This document shows positions 15,799-24,336 of a DNA stretch of 64,000 nucleotides, in pieces. The notes under the pieces are model-generated. The model worked only from the letters and a program-made list of their open reading frames with translations. It was not told the origin of the DNA and did no database searches. A program made the position numbers and the translations under genes. Positions within the stretch are counted from its first letter, which is position 1; each line of letters begins with the position of its first letter. The stretch is from DATFWC01 sp963777755. Lineage in GTDB: Bacteria; Pseudomonadota; Alphaproteobacteria; Rhizobiales; Xanthobacteraceae. Location: contig CAVZSC010000039.1 in NCBI GenBank assembly GCA_963777755.1, forward strand, positions 372,001 to 436,000, in the 5' to 3' direction.

Positions 15799-16738
15799 AT
15801 GGCACGCACGCGAAATTCAGCTCTGGTGCTGCGGTCACTCAAGTACCGCCTCCTTGGCGGGGTCACGGTCGGGGGGTTCTGGATTCTGCGCCGCATCGAT
15901 CGCAAGCGCATGGCAAATGTTTTGGGCTGGCTTATGCGGGTCGTGGGGCCGTGGCTCCCCGAGCATCGCGTCGGGCGCGCTAATCTTGCGGCGGCATTTC
16001 CCGATAAATCGCCGGCCGAGATCGCTACAATCCTTACGGGTGTGTGGGACAATCTCGGACGGGTCGCGGCCGAGTACGCGCACCTCGACCGCATCACGGT
16101 CCATGACCCGGAGAAGCTGCAACCGGCTGACGAAAGCGACGTCGTCCTGGATCAAGCCAGCTATGTGCGCTTGAAGCGGCTCTGCGATGGCGAGAAGCCG
16201 AGCCTGATATTCGCCACGCATCTGGCGAATTGGGAGGTTCCCGGACTGGCGGCGCGGACGTTGGGCTTGACCATGTCGAATTCTCTATCGTCGCCCGAAT
16301 ATCGGAGCGGTAAGCGATTTGATCGCGGCTCACCGCGAGCGATGCATGGGAAACATGGTTGCGGCCGGTCGCGACGCGCCATTGAGGCTGTTGCGTGCGC
16401 TGGAGGGCGGCGAGCATGTCGCGATGTTGGTGGACCAGCACACAACACCGGGCGTGGACGTGGTGTTCTTCGGTCGTCGGGCGAAGGCTAATTCCCTGCT
16501 AGCGCAACTAGCGCAGCTCGCACAGCTTACCGACCTCGCCATTCACGGCGTGCGTGTCGTGCGCCAGCCGGACGGACATCATTTCTGGGTCGAAATCACC
16601 GAAGAGATCTCACCGACGCGCGACGCGGAAGGCCGGATCGACATTCAGGGAACGATGCAGACAGTTACCACCATTGTCGAGGGCTGGGTGCGCGAGCACC
16701 CGGAACAATGGTTGTGGCTACATCGCAGGTGGCGGTGA
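15799..16738 (+). pseudogene. Lipid A acyltransferase (LpxL/HtrB family), frameshifted
   Basis: The first frame runs from the ATG at 15799 to about 16280 and includes the catalytic HX4E motif (THLANWE, His about 141). The family sequence then continues in another frame (YRRPNIGAVSDLIAAHRERC, AMLVDQHTTPGVDVVFFGR, REHPEQWLWLHRRWR) to a stop at 16738. One base change in length near 16270-16290 would restore a normal enzyme of about 310 residues. The family transfers acyl chains to lipid A precursors at the inner membrane. It could be a recent pseudogene or a sequencing error. Confidence 0.85.
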
Positions 16739-17071
16739 GCTGCTGGGTGCAAAGTGAGTACACGTCAACATCAAGTAGGCAACCTGATCATCAGGATTGA
16801 ACGCTGCGGGGAGAGGGCCGCGAGATGTCGAGAGAATGCGCGGCAGGTCCAAAACCTTGTTGTTCGGAGCAGCTATCTTCGAGCCGCTACTCGATGGACC
16901 AAAATTGCTGAGGCCGCGGCTGAGGAGCTTCGGCGTCTTGGGCCAAGCTGATCATTCTTCGGGCCGCACAGCATACCGTTCCCCAGCCAAATGCTGGGTA
17001 AGCAGCCTTCTGATCCCACATTTCGCGTTTGTTCTTCGGCGGCAGCGCGTTGGTCGGCTCCTGAGGTAATC
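16739..17071. other. Intergenic, nothing recognised
   Basis: Open frames here have no family-like sequence; no RNA gene or repeat was seen. Confidence 0.45.
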
Positions 17072-17388
17072 ATGAGCGTATGGACTCTGCTGAAAGCCTT
17101 CTTCAGTCGTGCCCCGATCGGCCCAGCTCCGGGGCGACGGCTCGATGGCAGTAGCGAGGTCGCACTTGCAGCGTCAATAAAGTGGCTTCCAGTCGGAGTG
17201 CAGGGATGGATTACGATGGAGGAAGCACGAATATCTTCTCGCGGATGTCCGATCAATACGCGTTTGGCGAGCTGGACAAGCGCGGAAAGCTCAAACTTTC
17301 TGCCTTCGCAGAGAACGCCGATCGTTGCTGCCACGTCGACATTATGCTTGGCGAGGGCCGCATTTATTTCACTCGACAAGTGTACTAG
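17072..17388 (+). pseudogene. Small conserved hypothetical protein, frameshifted
   Basis: Frame 1 from the ATG at 17072 reads MSVWTLLKAFFSRAPI and SIKWLPVGVQGWITMEEAR. The sequence continues naturally in a second frame as NIFSRMSDQYAFGELDKRGK and ends GEGRIYFTRQVY at 17388. Adding one base near 17230 gives a protein of about 106 residues. The pattern (GWITxEEAxxxFS, QYAFGExD, EGRxYFTR) resembles a family of small alphaproteobacterial proteins of unknown function. This is a low-certainty reconstruction. Confidence 0.45.
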
Positions 17389-17449
17389 AAAACCCCTTCG
17401 AGGAGGCGAGCGCTGGCGCAACGAGACCGACGTGATCTGCCCAAGGCCA

Positions 17450-17534
17450 AGCCTAGCGTGCGACCTTGAGCATCGCGAGTCTGTGCCGAAGACGGCCGGC
17501 AGGTCCTTGGGCCAGACCTGAAATCGTTCTGAAA
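17450..17534 (-). promoter_or_regulatory. Conserved upstream region, third copy, now without a gene
   Basis: Minus strand order is TTCAGAACGATTTCAGG, CCCAAGGACCTG (ccttggg on plus at 17505-17511), 47 bp, GCTAGGCT at 17457-17450. It also matches the 2597-2679 copy between the two elements (GACTCGCGATG). No substrate-binding gene follows, so the gene it served has probably been lost. Confidence 0.6.
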
Positions 17535-18020
17535 CCGGCGGGGCCTGGCAGGGGCGGACCATCGAGGCCCGGGGTGAGTATGCCGACGCGGGCGATTTCG
17601 GCCTGCTGTGCGGCGCGATAATCATCGGGCGTCTCAACGTCGCGGCCCCGCTCGTGATGGGAAGCAAGCCGTCGCGTTCGGCGATCGCTGCGCCACAACG
17701 CCGACGTCAGGCCACGATACCGGCCGCCGCGCTCATCGGCCTCACCAAATCTGATGACGCGCCTGCATTGGGAGGCGTCCTATTGGTGCAGCAACAGGCG
17801 CACGGCAGCCGGTTTTCTCCATGGGTCCGCAGGCTCAACGACCTGCAGGTCGCGCCCCGACCCCGCTGACGCCGTCGCGCGATCCGCGCCGAGCCGCCGC
17901 ACGATTTGACGACTCCGCCTTGGAGGAGTCGAGAAGAGATATCGCGTCCAGCTGCCGCCGCGCGACGAAATGCGGCGCGGCGGTATTGAAAGCGCGGGAC
18001 GGCGCCCCCGCGGGCGATCC
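17535..18020. other. Intergenic with a possible substrate-binding gene scrap
   Basis: On the minus strand, about 17560-17620 reads QQAEIARVGILTPG, like the mature N-terminus of a PF04392 protein. Otherwise no gene is supported. Confidence 0.35.
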
Positions 18021-18989
18021 TCATGCGGCGAAATAATCCTCGTCCACCTCCTTCATCGTCACAGTCCGCCCCTTCCTTATGCCGACCCCGCGCTCCACCA
18101 TCAGCCGCGTCAGCTCGGCGCCGTCGATCAGGGTGATCGGCCGGTGGATGCCGCGGACGAAGTCCCGGGCGCCGCGGGTGAAGCCGGAGGTGGTGAGGAG
18201 GACGCCGCGCGCGGTCTTCTTGTCCTCGAGAGTGCCGGCGAACTCGCGCATCTCGACCACGTCGACCGGGTTGTCTTCGCTGTAGCACTTGGCCTGGACG
18301 TAGAGGCGGTCGAGGCCGAGCGGGTCGAGCAGGATCACCGCATCGACGCCGCCGTCGTGGTTGCCGCCAAGCCGGATCGCGGCCTCGCGGCGCCCGCCGC
18401 CGTAGCCCATGGCGAGGAGGAGGTCGATCGCCAGGTCCTCGAAGAAGGCGCCCCGCTGTTGCTTGTCGCCCACGCCCAGGATGCGGCGGAGCAGGTTGCG
18501 GTGGAGCGCGGCGTCGAGCTCGGTTGCGGCGGCGGCGATGCGGTCGGCGGGCGATAGTGGAGCTGTCTGCGGTGGCGAGCAGGTATCGGAGCGAGGGACA
18601 ATCGCACCGCGCTGTACACGCGGTGAGGCCGCGGGCGATTTTCCCTCGCCGCTGTGGCGGCTCGTAAACCCTGCCAGCATCGCATCATCAATGCGGTTGG
18701 GTCGGGCGGCGAGCAGCTCGCGACCGCACGCGGTCGCGCGGAACACGTTGTGGCGCGGCCGCTCGATGAGGCGGGCACCGGCAAGGGAACGCTCCGCCCG
18801 ATGGACGCGGTGGTGGATCAGCGGATAGCGGCCGCCGCGCACGGTCTGCGCGCGCTGCTCGCGGGTCAGGGCGAAATGGCGCGCGAGCCGCTTCGCCGCC
18901 TGCGGGATGGTGGTCTCGGCCACGGCGGCGAGCCGCAACAGCGGCAGCAGCAATTGCTGGTGATCGGGAAAGTCCGGCGTGACACTCAT
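18021..18989 (-). CDS. Mrr-type restriction endonuclease (type IV, modification-dependent)
   Basis: 322 residues from the ATG at 18989, with GGA a few bases upstream. The N-terminal about 100 residues form a winged-helix-like domain (PDFPDHQQLLLPLLRLAA, TIPQAAKRLARHFALT) as in Mrr_N. The C-terminal half carries the Mrr catalytic domain: FFEDLAIDLLLAMGYGG (E184), GVDAVI (D216) and YVQAKCY (Q232, K234), the D-QxK nuclease motif. The middle linker (about 105-145) is unusually long and low in complexity. No methylase gene is adjacent, as expected for enzymes that cut modified foreign DNA. Confidence 0.88.
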   Translation of the reverse strand: MSVTPDFPDHQQLLLPLLRLAAVAETTIPQAAKRLARHFALTREQRAQTVRGGRYPLIHHRVHRAERSLAGARLIERPRHNVFRATACGRELLAARPNRIDDAMLAGFTSRHSGEGKSPAASPRVQRGAIVPRSDTCSPPQTAPLSPADRIAAAATELDAALHRNLLRRILGVGDKQQRGAFFEDLAIDLLLAMGYGGGRREAAIRLGGNHDGGVDAVILLDPLGLDRLYVQAKCYSEDNPVDVVEMREFAGTLEDKKTARGVLLTTSGFTRGARDFVRGIHRPITLIDGAELTRLMVERGVGIRKGRTVTMKEVDEDYFAA

Positions 18990-19592
18990 CCAACATCCTT
19001 TCATCGCGGTCATCGAACGTCGGGTTATCTGGATGGCGCAGGTTCGTTCGCCAGCCCGCGGGCGGCGGAATTCCTGAAAATCAGAAACGCAGCTGGGGAT
19101 AACTCTTGCCCGCGTGACGGTTCTGTTTCCGCCTTTTGCGCCGGCGATGTTAAGCGTCGGTCATCCCCGCTCGGTGAGGGCGCCTTCCGGAAGACAACCC
19201 AGAAGCGGAGCGGGGAGCGGCGCCTGCGGGCGGGCCTTATCACCCCGCGCTCGGGCGACCTCGGGATCCGCCACTCGGCACTAGGACCGATGGGGGTGCC
19301 TGCTCCGGCAGGCTTCGGCCCGATGAGTCGGAGACGCCGCGGTGGAGCGCCGAGAGGCGAGCGCCCCTACGTCACTGGGGCGCGGGGACGCCTCGCAAGC
19401 GTCCCGGTGCCCCGCGTCATGGGGCACCAACGGTGCGGCACGCAACCGCACCAGCGCCTGTCGGCGGTCCGCTCCCTCACGCTTTCCTTCATGCAGGTGA
19501 GGGAAGACGGATCGCTGTTTGACATCGTGAATCCGAATGTCGACCACGCCGGCGATCGTCGCGCGTGGCCGCCCGGCCGAGCGCCTCTCGGT
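18990..19592. other. Long intergenic region, nothing recognised
   Basis: About 600 bp between mrr and the thiamine operon. Open frames exist on both strands but are Arg/Gly/Pro-rich with no family-like sequence. No RNA gene was recognised. Confidence 0.45.
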
Positions 19593-19627
19593 TGTCATCC
19601 CGGCCGAGCGCAGCGGCCGGGATGACA
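19593..19627. repeat. Palindromic intergenic repeat
   Basis: TGTCATCCCGGCC and GGCCGGGATGACA form a 13-bp perfect stem. It is similar in style to the elements at 23109 and 31826. Confidence 0.7.
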
Positions 19628-19690
19628 GCCTTGGCGGCCGGCATGGGCTTGAACCCGCCTTGGCCCGGCGTTACCTATCTGTCGCAATCT

Positions 19691-19778
19691 CATGGGGTGT
19701 CCGGCGGCAGGTCCGGGCTGAGAGGCTTTTTGCCAACCCATCGAACCTGATCCGGGTCATGCCGGCGGAGGGAGCTGA
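19691..19778 (+). promoter_or_regulatory. TPP riboswitch (THI element)
   Basis: Contains the conserved core pieces in order: GGGGTGTCC at about 19694, GGGCTGAGAGG at about 19715, then AACCCATCGAACCTGATCC and GGGTCATGCCGGCGGAGGGA near 19735-19773. It ends directly before the thiM ATG and includes its ribosome site (GGAGGGA). Binding of thiamine pyrophosphate would therefore block translation of the thiM-thiE-thiD operon. Confidence 0.95.
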
Positions 19779-19779
19779 G

Positions 19780-20550
19780 ATGCACGCGCCGCAGAGCGAA
19801 CTTGCCTCCCTCACCGCCGACATCCTCGCGCGCGTGCGCGCGCGCAGTCCGCGCGTGCATTGCATCACCAACGCGGTGGCGCAGGCATTCACCGCCAACC
19901 TGCTGCTGGCGGTCGGCGCCGTGCCGTCGATGACCATTGCCACAGAGGAGATCGCCGCCTTCACGGCCGGCGCCGATGCGCTGCTGGTCAATCTCGGCAC
20001 GTTCGACCGCGAGCGCCGCGCGGCGTCCGAAACCGCGATCGAGGTGGCGACCGGGAAGGGCGTTCCCTGGGTGCTCGACCCGGTGCTGATCGATCGCTCG
20101 CCCCAACGCGCTGCCTATGCGAAATCGCTGGTTGTCCGCACGCCGGCGGCGCTGCGGCTCAACCGCGCCGAGTTTTCCGCGCTCGCCGGCAGCGAGCCGG
20201 ACGGCGAGGCGTTGACGCGCTTTGCGCGCGATCATCGCACCGTGCTCGGCCTGACCGGCGAGATCGACCGCGTCACCGACGGCGCGCGCCTCGTCAGCAT
20301 CGAGAACGGCCACCCGCTGATGGGGCGCGTCACCGCCATGGGCTGCGCAGTCTCGTCGCTCGCCGCCGCCTGCCTCGCGGTCGAACGCGATGCACTCGTG
20401 GCGATCGCCGCCGCGCTGCTCGCGGTCGGCGTCGCCGGCGAAGCGGCCGCCGCGGTCGCCAAGGGGCCGGGCACGTTCGTGGCGGAGATTCTCGATGCCC
20501 TGTACGGGCTCGACCGCGCTACCCTCATCTCACGCGCACGGGTGCCATGA
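19780..20550 (+). CDS. thiM: Hydroxyethylthiazole kinase
   Basis: 256 residues from the ATG directly after the riboswitch; a longer in-frame start at 19537 would run through the riboswitch and is rejected. Typical blocks: HCITNAVAQAFTANLLLAVG, MTIATEEIAAF, LDPVLIDRSPQRAAYAKSL and VTAMGCAVSSLAAACLA (the region of the active-site Cys in ThiM). It phosphorylates the thiazole alcohol for reuse. Its stop overlaps the thiE start. Confidence 0.95.
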   Translation: MHAPQSELASLTADILARVRARSPRVHCITNAVAQAFTANLLLAVGAVPSMTIATEEIAAFTAGADALLVNLGTFDRERRAASETAIEVATGKGVPWVLDPVLIDRSPQRAAYAKSLVVRTPAALRLNRAEFSALAGSEPDGEALTRFARDHRTVLGLTGEIDRVTDGARLVSIENGHPLMGRVTAMGCAVSSLAAACLAVERDALVAIAAALLAVGVAGEAAAAVAKGPGTFVAEILDALYGLDRATLISRARVP

Positions 20551-21209
20551 TGGTCGATCTGCGTCTCTATGCCCTGGTGGATCCCGACACGTCCGGCGGG
20601 TTCGCGCTCGACGACCTGGCGCGCCGCGTGGTGGCCGGCGGTGCGACCCTGGTGCAGCTGCGCGACAAGCACGGCAGCACGCGCCGCCTCGTCGAGGAGG
20701 CGCGCGCGATCCGCGCGGCGCTGCGCCCCTCGGGCGTGCCGCTCCTGATCAACGACCGGGTCGATGTTGCGCTCGCGAGCGAAGCCGACGGCGTCCATAT
20801 CGGCCAGGACGACATGGCGGCCGAGGACGCGCGCCGCCTGCTCGGGCCACGCGCGATCATCGGCCTCTCCATCAAGACCGTGGCGCAGGCTGAGGCCGCG
20901 CCGCTCGCGGCCCTCGACTATGTGGCGATCGGCGGCGTGTATGCGACCACCTCCAAGGACAATACCGCCACGCCGGTCGGCACAAACGGCCTGCGCACCA
21001 TCGCAGGCGTCATCCGCGCGCGCGCACCCGGCTTCCCGGTCGGCGCGATCGCCGGCATCGATGCCACGAATGCGGCCGACGTGATCGCCGCCGGCGCCGA
21101 CGGCATCGCCGTCATCTCGGCGCTGTCGAAGCGCCCCGATCCGGCGGCCGCCGCGCGCGAGTTGCGGGCGATCGTCGACCACGCCCTGGCGCAGCGAGGC
21201 CGCCCATGA
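20547..21209 (+). CDS. thiE: Thiamine-phosphate synthase
   Basis: 220 residues, starting MMVDLRLYALVDP, with an ATGA overlap to thiM. Family motifs: GATLVQLRDKHGSTRRLVEE, VPLLINDRVDVALASEADGV, HIGQDD, IIGLSIKT and YVAIGGVYATTSKDN. A (beta/alpha)8 barrel joining HMP-pyrophosphate to thiazole phosphate. It is coupled downstream to thiD by another ATGA overlap. Confidence 0.95.
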   Translation: MMVDLRLYALVDPDTSGGFALDDLARRVVAGGATLVQLRDKHGSTRRLVEEARAIRAALRPSGVPLLINDRVDVALASEADGVHIGQDDMAAEDARRLLGPRAIIGLSIKTVAQAEAAPLAALDYVAIGGVYATTSKDNTATPVGTNGLRTIAGVIRARAPGFPVGAIAGIDATNAADVIAAGADGIAVISALSKRPDPAAAARELRAIVDHALAQRGRP

Positions 21210-22003
21210 CCGCCATCGCCGTCACTATCGCGGGCTCCAATTCGAGCGGCGGCGCCGGCATCCAGGCCGACCTGAAGACGTTCTCGGCGCTCGGCGTCTA
21301 CGGCGCTTCGGTGATCACCGCGCTCACCGCGCAGAACACGCGCGGCGTCACGGCGATCCACGACGTGCCGCCGACGTTCGTGGCGGCGCAGATGGATGCG
21401 GTGTTCTCCGACCTTACGGTCGGCGCGGTGAAGATCGGCATGCTGTCGCAGCCGCCGGTGATCGACGCGGTGGCGGCGGGCCTCGATCGGCACGGGCAGA
21501 AGGCCGTGGTGCTCGATCCGGTGATGATCGCCGCCTCGGGCGACCGGCTGCTGGTGCCGCAGGCGGTCGAGACCATACGACGCGCGCTGTTTCCGCGCGG
21601 CTTGATCGTCACGCCCAACCTGCCGGAAGCCGCCGCCCTGCTCGATGGGCCGCTGGCCCGCAGCGAGACCGAGATGCGCGAGCAGGGGGAGCGCCTGCTC
21701 GCGCTCGGGTGCGGCGCGGTGCTGATGAAGGGCGGCCACGCGGACGGGCCTGAGAGCGTCGACCTCCTGGTCGAGCCGAACGCGGTCGCGCGCCTCGCCG
21801 CCATCCGTGTGGCGACGCGCAATACCCATGGGACCGGCTGCACCCTGTCGTCGGCGATCGCCGCCGGCCTCGCCAAGGGTCTCGACCTTGCGAGCGCGGT
21901 GCGCGGCGCCAAGGACTACGTGACGGCGGCCATCGCCGCCGCCGATCGGCTGCAGGTCGGCTCCGGCCACGGGCCGACGCACCATTTCCATGCCTGGTGG
22001 TGA
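21206..22003 (+). CDS. thiD: Hydroxymethylpyrimidine/phosphomethylpyrimidine kinase
   Basis: 265 residues. Starts VTIAGSNSSGGAGIQADLKT, the HMP-kinase signature. Further on are DPVMIAASGDRLL, TPNLPEAA, LMKGGH and the anion hole NTHGTGCTLSSAIAAGLAKG. It carries out both phosphorylations of HMP. With thiM and thiE it makes a full salvage route from HMP and thiazole to thiamine phosphate; no de novo genes (thiC, thiG) are in the window. Confidence 0.95.
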   Translation: MTAIAVTIAGSNSSGGAGIQADLKTFSALGVYGASVITALTAQNTRGVTAIHDVPPTFVAAQMDAVFSDLTVGAVKIGMLSQPPVIDAVAAGLDRHGQKAVVLDPVMIAASGDRLLVPQAVETIRRALFPRGLIVTPNLPEAAALLDGPLARSETEMREQGERLLALGCGAVLMKGGHADGPESVDLLVEPNAVARLAAIRVATRNTHGTGCTLSSAIAAGLAKGLDLASAVRGAKDYVTAAIAAADRLQVGSGHGPTHHFHAWW

Positions 22004-22018
22004 ACCCGGAGAGACCCG

Positions 22019-23098
22019 ATGCCGCGCCTGACCCGTCGAAAGCTCCTTGCCGCGCAGGCCGCGGGCGCCGTCGCGGCGCTCGCAGCGCCGCGCGTCGCCA
22101 CCGCGCAGACGCAGCGCTGGCGCATGGTGACGTCGTGGCCGCGCCGGCTGCCGGGGCCCGGTATGTCGGCCGAGCGCGTCGCCGAGCGGATCGCCGCCCT
22201 GTCGGGCGGGCACCTGCAGATCCAGGTGCATGCCGCCGGCGAGGTGGTGCCGGCGCTCGAAGTGCTCGATGCGGTCGGGCAGAACGTGGCGGAGATCGGC
22301 CACACGGCGGCATTCTACTGGCAGGGCAAGCAGCCGGCGGCTGCGTTCTACACGACGGTGCCGTTCGGGCTCACGCCGAACGAGCACGTCGCCTGGGTCG
22401 AGGCGGGGGGCGGGCAGGCGCTGTGGGACGAGCTGTACGCGCCGTTCGGGGTCAAGCCCTTCATGGGCGGCAATACCGGCGTCTGCATGGGCGGCTGGTT
22501 CCGCCGCGAGCTGAAGGGTATCGACGACGTGAAGGGCATGAAGATCCGCGCGCTCGGCCTCGGCGGCGAATTGTTCCGCCGGCTCGGCGCGACCCCGCAG
22601 ACGACGTCGCCGGGAGAGATCCTCACCAGCCTGCAGTCGGGCGTGCTCGACGCCGCCGAGTTCGTCGGCCCGGGGTCGGACATCGCGCTCGGGTTCTACC
22701 GGGTGGCGCCGTTCTACTATGGGCCGGGCTTCAACAAGCCCAACGGCACCGGCGAGTGCATCGTCTCGCTCAAGGCCTGGAACGCGCTCGGAAGCGACCT
22801 CAAGGCGGTGGTGGCGCACGCCTGCGCGGCGGAAGCGACGTTCGCGCTGGCCGAGATGGAGCGCCTCAACGCGGACGCGCTCGCCGCGCTGACGAGCCGC
22901 CATAACGTGCAGCTGCGCACCTTTCCGGGCGAGCTGGTCGCGGCGGCGCGCCGGCAGGCCGCCGAGGTGCTCGGCGAGCTCGCCGGGCGCAGCGACATCG
23001 CCCGCCGGGTGCACGAATCCTACGTGGCGTTCCGCGAGCGCACCGCGCCGTGGTCGCGCATCTCGCTGCGCGCGGTGCTGGAGGCAAGGGAGGGGTGA
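22019..23098 (+). CDS. TRAP transporter substrate-binding protein (DctP family)
   Basis: 359 residues. The start is MPRLTRRKLLAAQAAGAV with a Tat-like RRK motif and AQT cleavage region. The family blocks IQVHAAGEVVPALEVLDAVG, FMGGNTGVCMGGWFRRELK, KIRALGLGGELFRRLGATP and LQSGVLDAAEFVGPGSDIAL resemble the TakP (2-oxo acid) branch. It lies 15 bp after thiD on the same strand with no promoter or terminator between, so it probably shares the TPP-controlled transcript. No DctQ or DctM gene follows. The ligand is unknown; a thiamine precursor is possible but unproven. Confidence 0.9.
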   Translation: MPRLTRRKLLAAQAAGAVAALAAPRVATAQTQRWRMVTSWPRRLPGPGMSAERVAERIAALSGGHLQIQVHAAGEVVPALEVLDAVGQNVAEIGHTAAFYWQGKQPAAAFYTTVPFGLTPNEHVAWVEAGGGQALWDELYAPFGVKPFMGGNTGVCMGGWFRRELKGIDDVKGMKIRALGLGGELFRRLGATPQTTSPGEILTSLQSGVLDAAEFVGPGSDIALGFYRVAPFYYGPGFNKPNGTGECIVSLKAWNALGSDLKAVVAHACAAEATFALAEMERLNADALAALTSRHNVQLRTFPGELVAAARRQAAEVLGELAGRSDIARRVHESYVAFRERTAPWSRISLRAVLEAREG

Positions 23099-23108
23099 GG
23101 CTCTGAGT

Positions 23109-23202
23109 CGTCATCGCCGCGCTTGTCGCGGCGATCCCGATTTATTAGGCAAGGCCGTGCCTTTCGTGTCGAGATGGCCGGCACAAGGCCGGCCATGACG
23201 AT
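23109..23202. repeat. Composite palindromic intergenic repeat
   Basis: Two hairpins (ATCGCCGCGCTTGTCGCGGCGAT and ATGGCCGGCACAAGGCCGGCCAT in outline) flank an AT-richer middle. The layout is the same as 31826-31919: TCATNGCCGNGCTTGTC at one end and CCATGACGA at the other. Confidence 0.75.
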
Positions 23203-23215
23203 GCTGGAGCCAAGC

Positions 23216-24064
23216 TCACATCTTGAACTTCACCACCTTCTGCTGCTGCTCGCCGAGCCCGTCGATGCCGAGGCGCACGACGTCGCCGGCCTTGAGGAAC
23301 TGCGGCGGCTTCATGCCGAGGCCGACCCCCGGCGGCGTGCCGGTGATGATCACGTCGCCCGGCTCCAGCACGAACATCTGCGAGCAGTACCAGACGAGGT
23401 GGGCGACGCCGAACACCATGGTCTTGGTGGTGCCCTTCTGGCGGGTCTCGCCGTTCACGCTGAGCCACATGTTCAGCCGCTGCGGGTTCGGCACTTCGTC
23501 CGCGGTGACGAGCCAGGGGCCGAGCGGCCCGAAGGTCTCTGAGCTCTTGCCCTTGGTCCACTGGCCGGCGCGCTCGATCTGGAACACCCGCTCGGACACG
23601 TCGTTGGCGACGCAATAGCCGGCGACGGCGTCCATGGCGCCGCGCTTGGAGAGGTAGCGGGCGCGCTGGCCGATGATGATGCCGAGCTCGACTTCCCAAT
23701 CGAGCTTGGAGGAGTCCTTGGGGATCATCGTGTCGTCGTTCGGCCCGCAGATGCAGGTCGTCACCTTGTTGAAGATGACCGGCTCCTTGGGCAGCGGCAG
23801 GCCGGCCTCGGCGGCGTGGTCGGCGTAATTGAGGCCGATGGCGATGAAGTTCCCGACCTTGCCGACGCAGGCGCCGAGCCGCGCGCCCTTGCGCACGACC
23901 GGCAGCTTGTCGATCTTGGCCTTGCGGATCTTGGCGAGACCGGACGGGCTCAGCACCTCGCCCGCGATGTCCGGCACGACGCCGGACAAATCTCGGATCT
24001 GCCCCTGCGAATCGATGATCCCGGGCTTTTCGCGGCCGGCCGGGCCATGGCGGACGAGCTTCAT
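23216..24064 (-). CDS. Fumarylacetoacetate hydrolase family protein
   Basis: 282 residues. The N-terminal about 70 residues are the FAH leader (MKLVRHGPAGREKPGIIDSQ), then the catalytic fold: IAIGLNYADHAAEAG, KLDWEVELGIIIGQRA (the metal-binding E-x-E), ANDVSERVFQ, GPLGPWLVTADE and ITGTPPGVGLGMKPP. It is closest in style to 2,4-diketo-3-deoxy-sugar hydrolases and ureidoglycolate-lyase-like enzymes, which cleave C-C bonds of dioxo acids using a divalent metal. Substrate not predictable from the sequence. Monocistronic. Confidence 0.9.
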   Translation of the reverse strand: MKLVRHGPAGREKPGIIDSQGQIRDLSGVVPDIAGEVLSPSGLAKIRKAKIDKLPVVRKGARLGACVGKVGNFIAIGLNYADHAAEAGLPLPKEPVIFNKVTTCICGPNDDTMIPKDSSKLDWEVELGIIIGQRARYLSKRGAMDAVAGYCVANDVSERVFQIERAGQWTKGKSSETFGPLGPWLVTADEVPNPQRLNMWLSVNGETRQKGTTKTMVFGVAHLVWYCSQMFVLEPGDVIITGTPPGVGLGMKPPQFLKAGDVVRLGIDGLGEQQQKVVKFKM

Positions 24065-24336
24065 TCGGTTTCCCTTCCCCCAACTGAATGGATGGCAATG
24101 ACGAGAGGGCCGGGATCATGCGTCCGCGGCGGCACGGCGGCAAGCTCCCACCGCGGCATTTTGCGCGGGTGCTTTGCTGCAATTGCGAACGCCTGTGGCG
24201 CCGATGCAACGCCTGGAGAAATTGTGCCCCTGGACTCATTCCAACCGCGCGATGTGAGCGGACAACGCGGGCCCACGGCGCTACCTTAACGCGAGTGCAT
24301 CGTCGATCAGGGCGATGCGTGATGCGGGAGGGGGCA

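Noticed and set aside
16873..17667. 264-residue minus-strand ORF
   Set aside because: It runs through the conserved promoter-like element and opposite a more plausible frameshifted plus-strand gene; no family pattern.
19537..19779. N-terminal extension of thiM
   Set aside because: The extension would be translated through the TPP riboswitch; the ATG at 19780 with GGAGGGA is the normal start.
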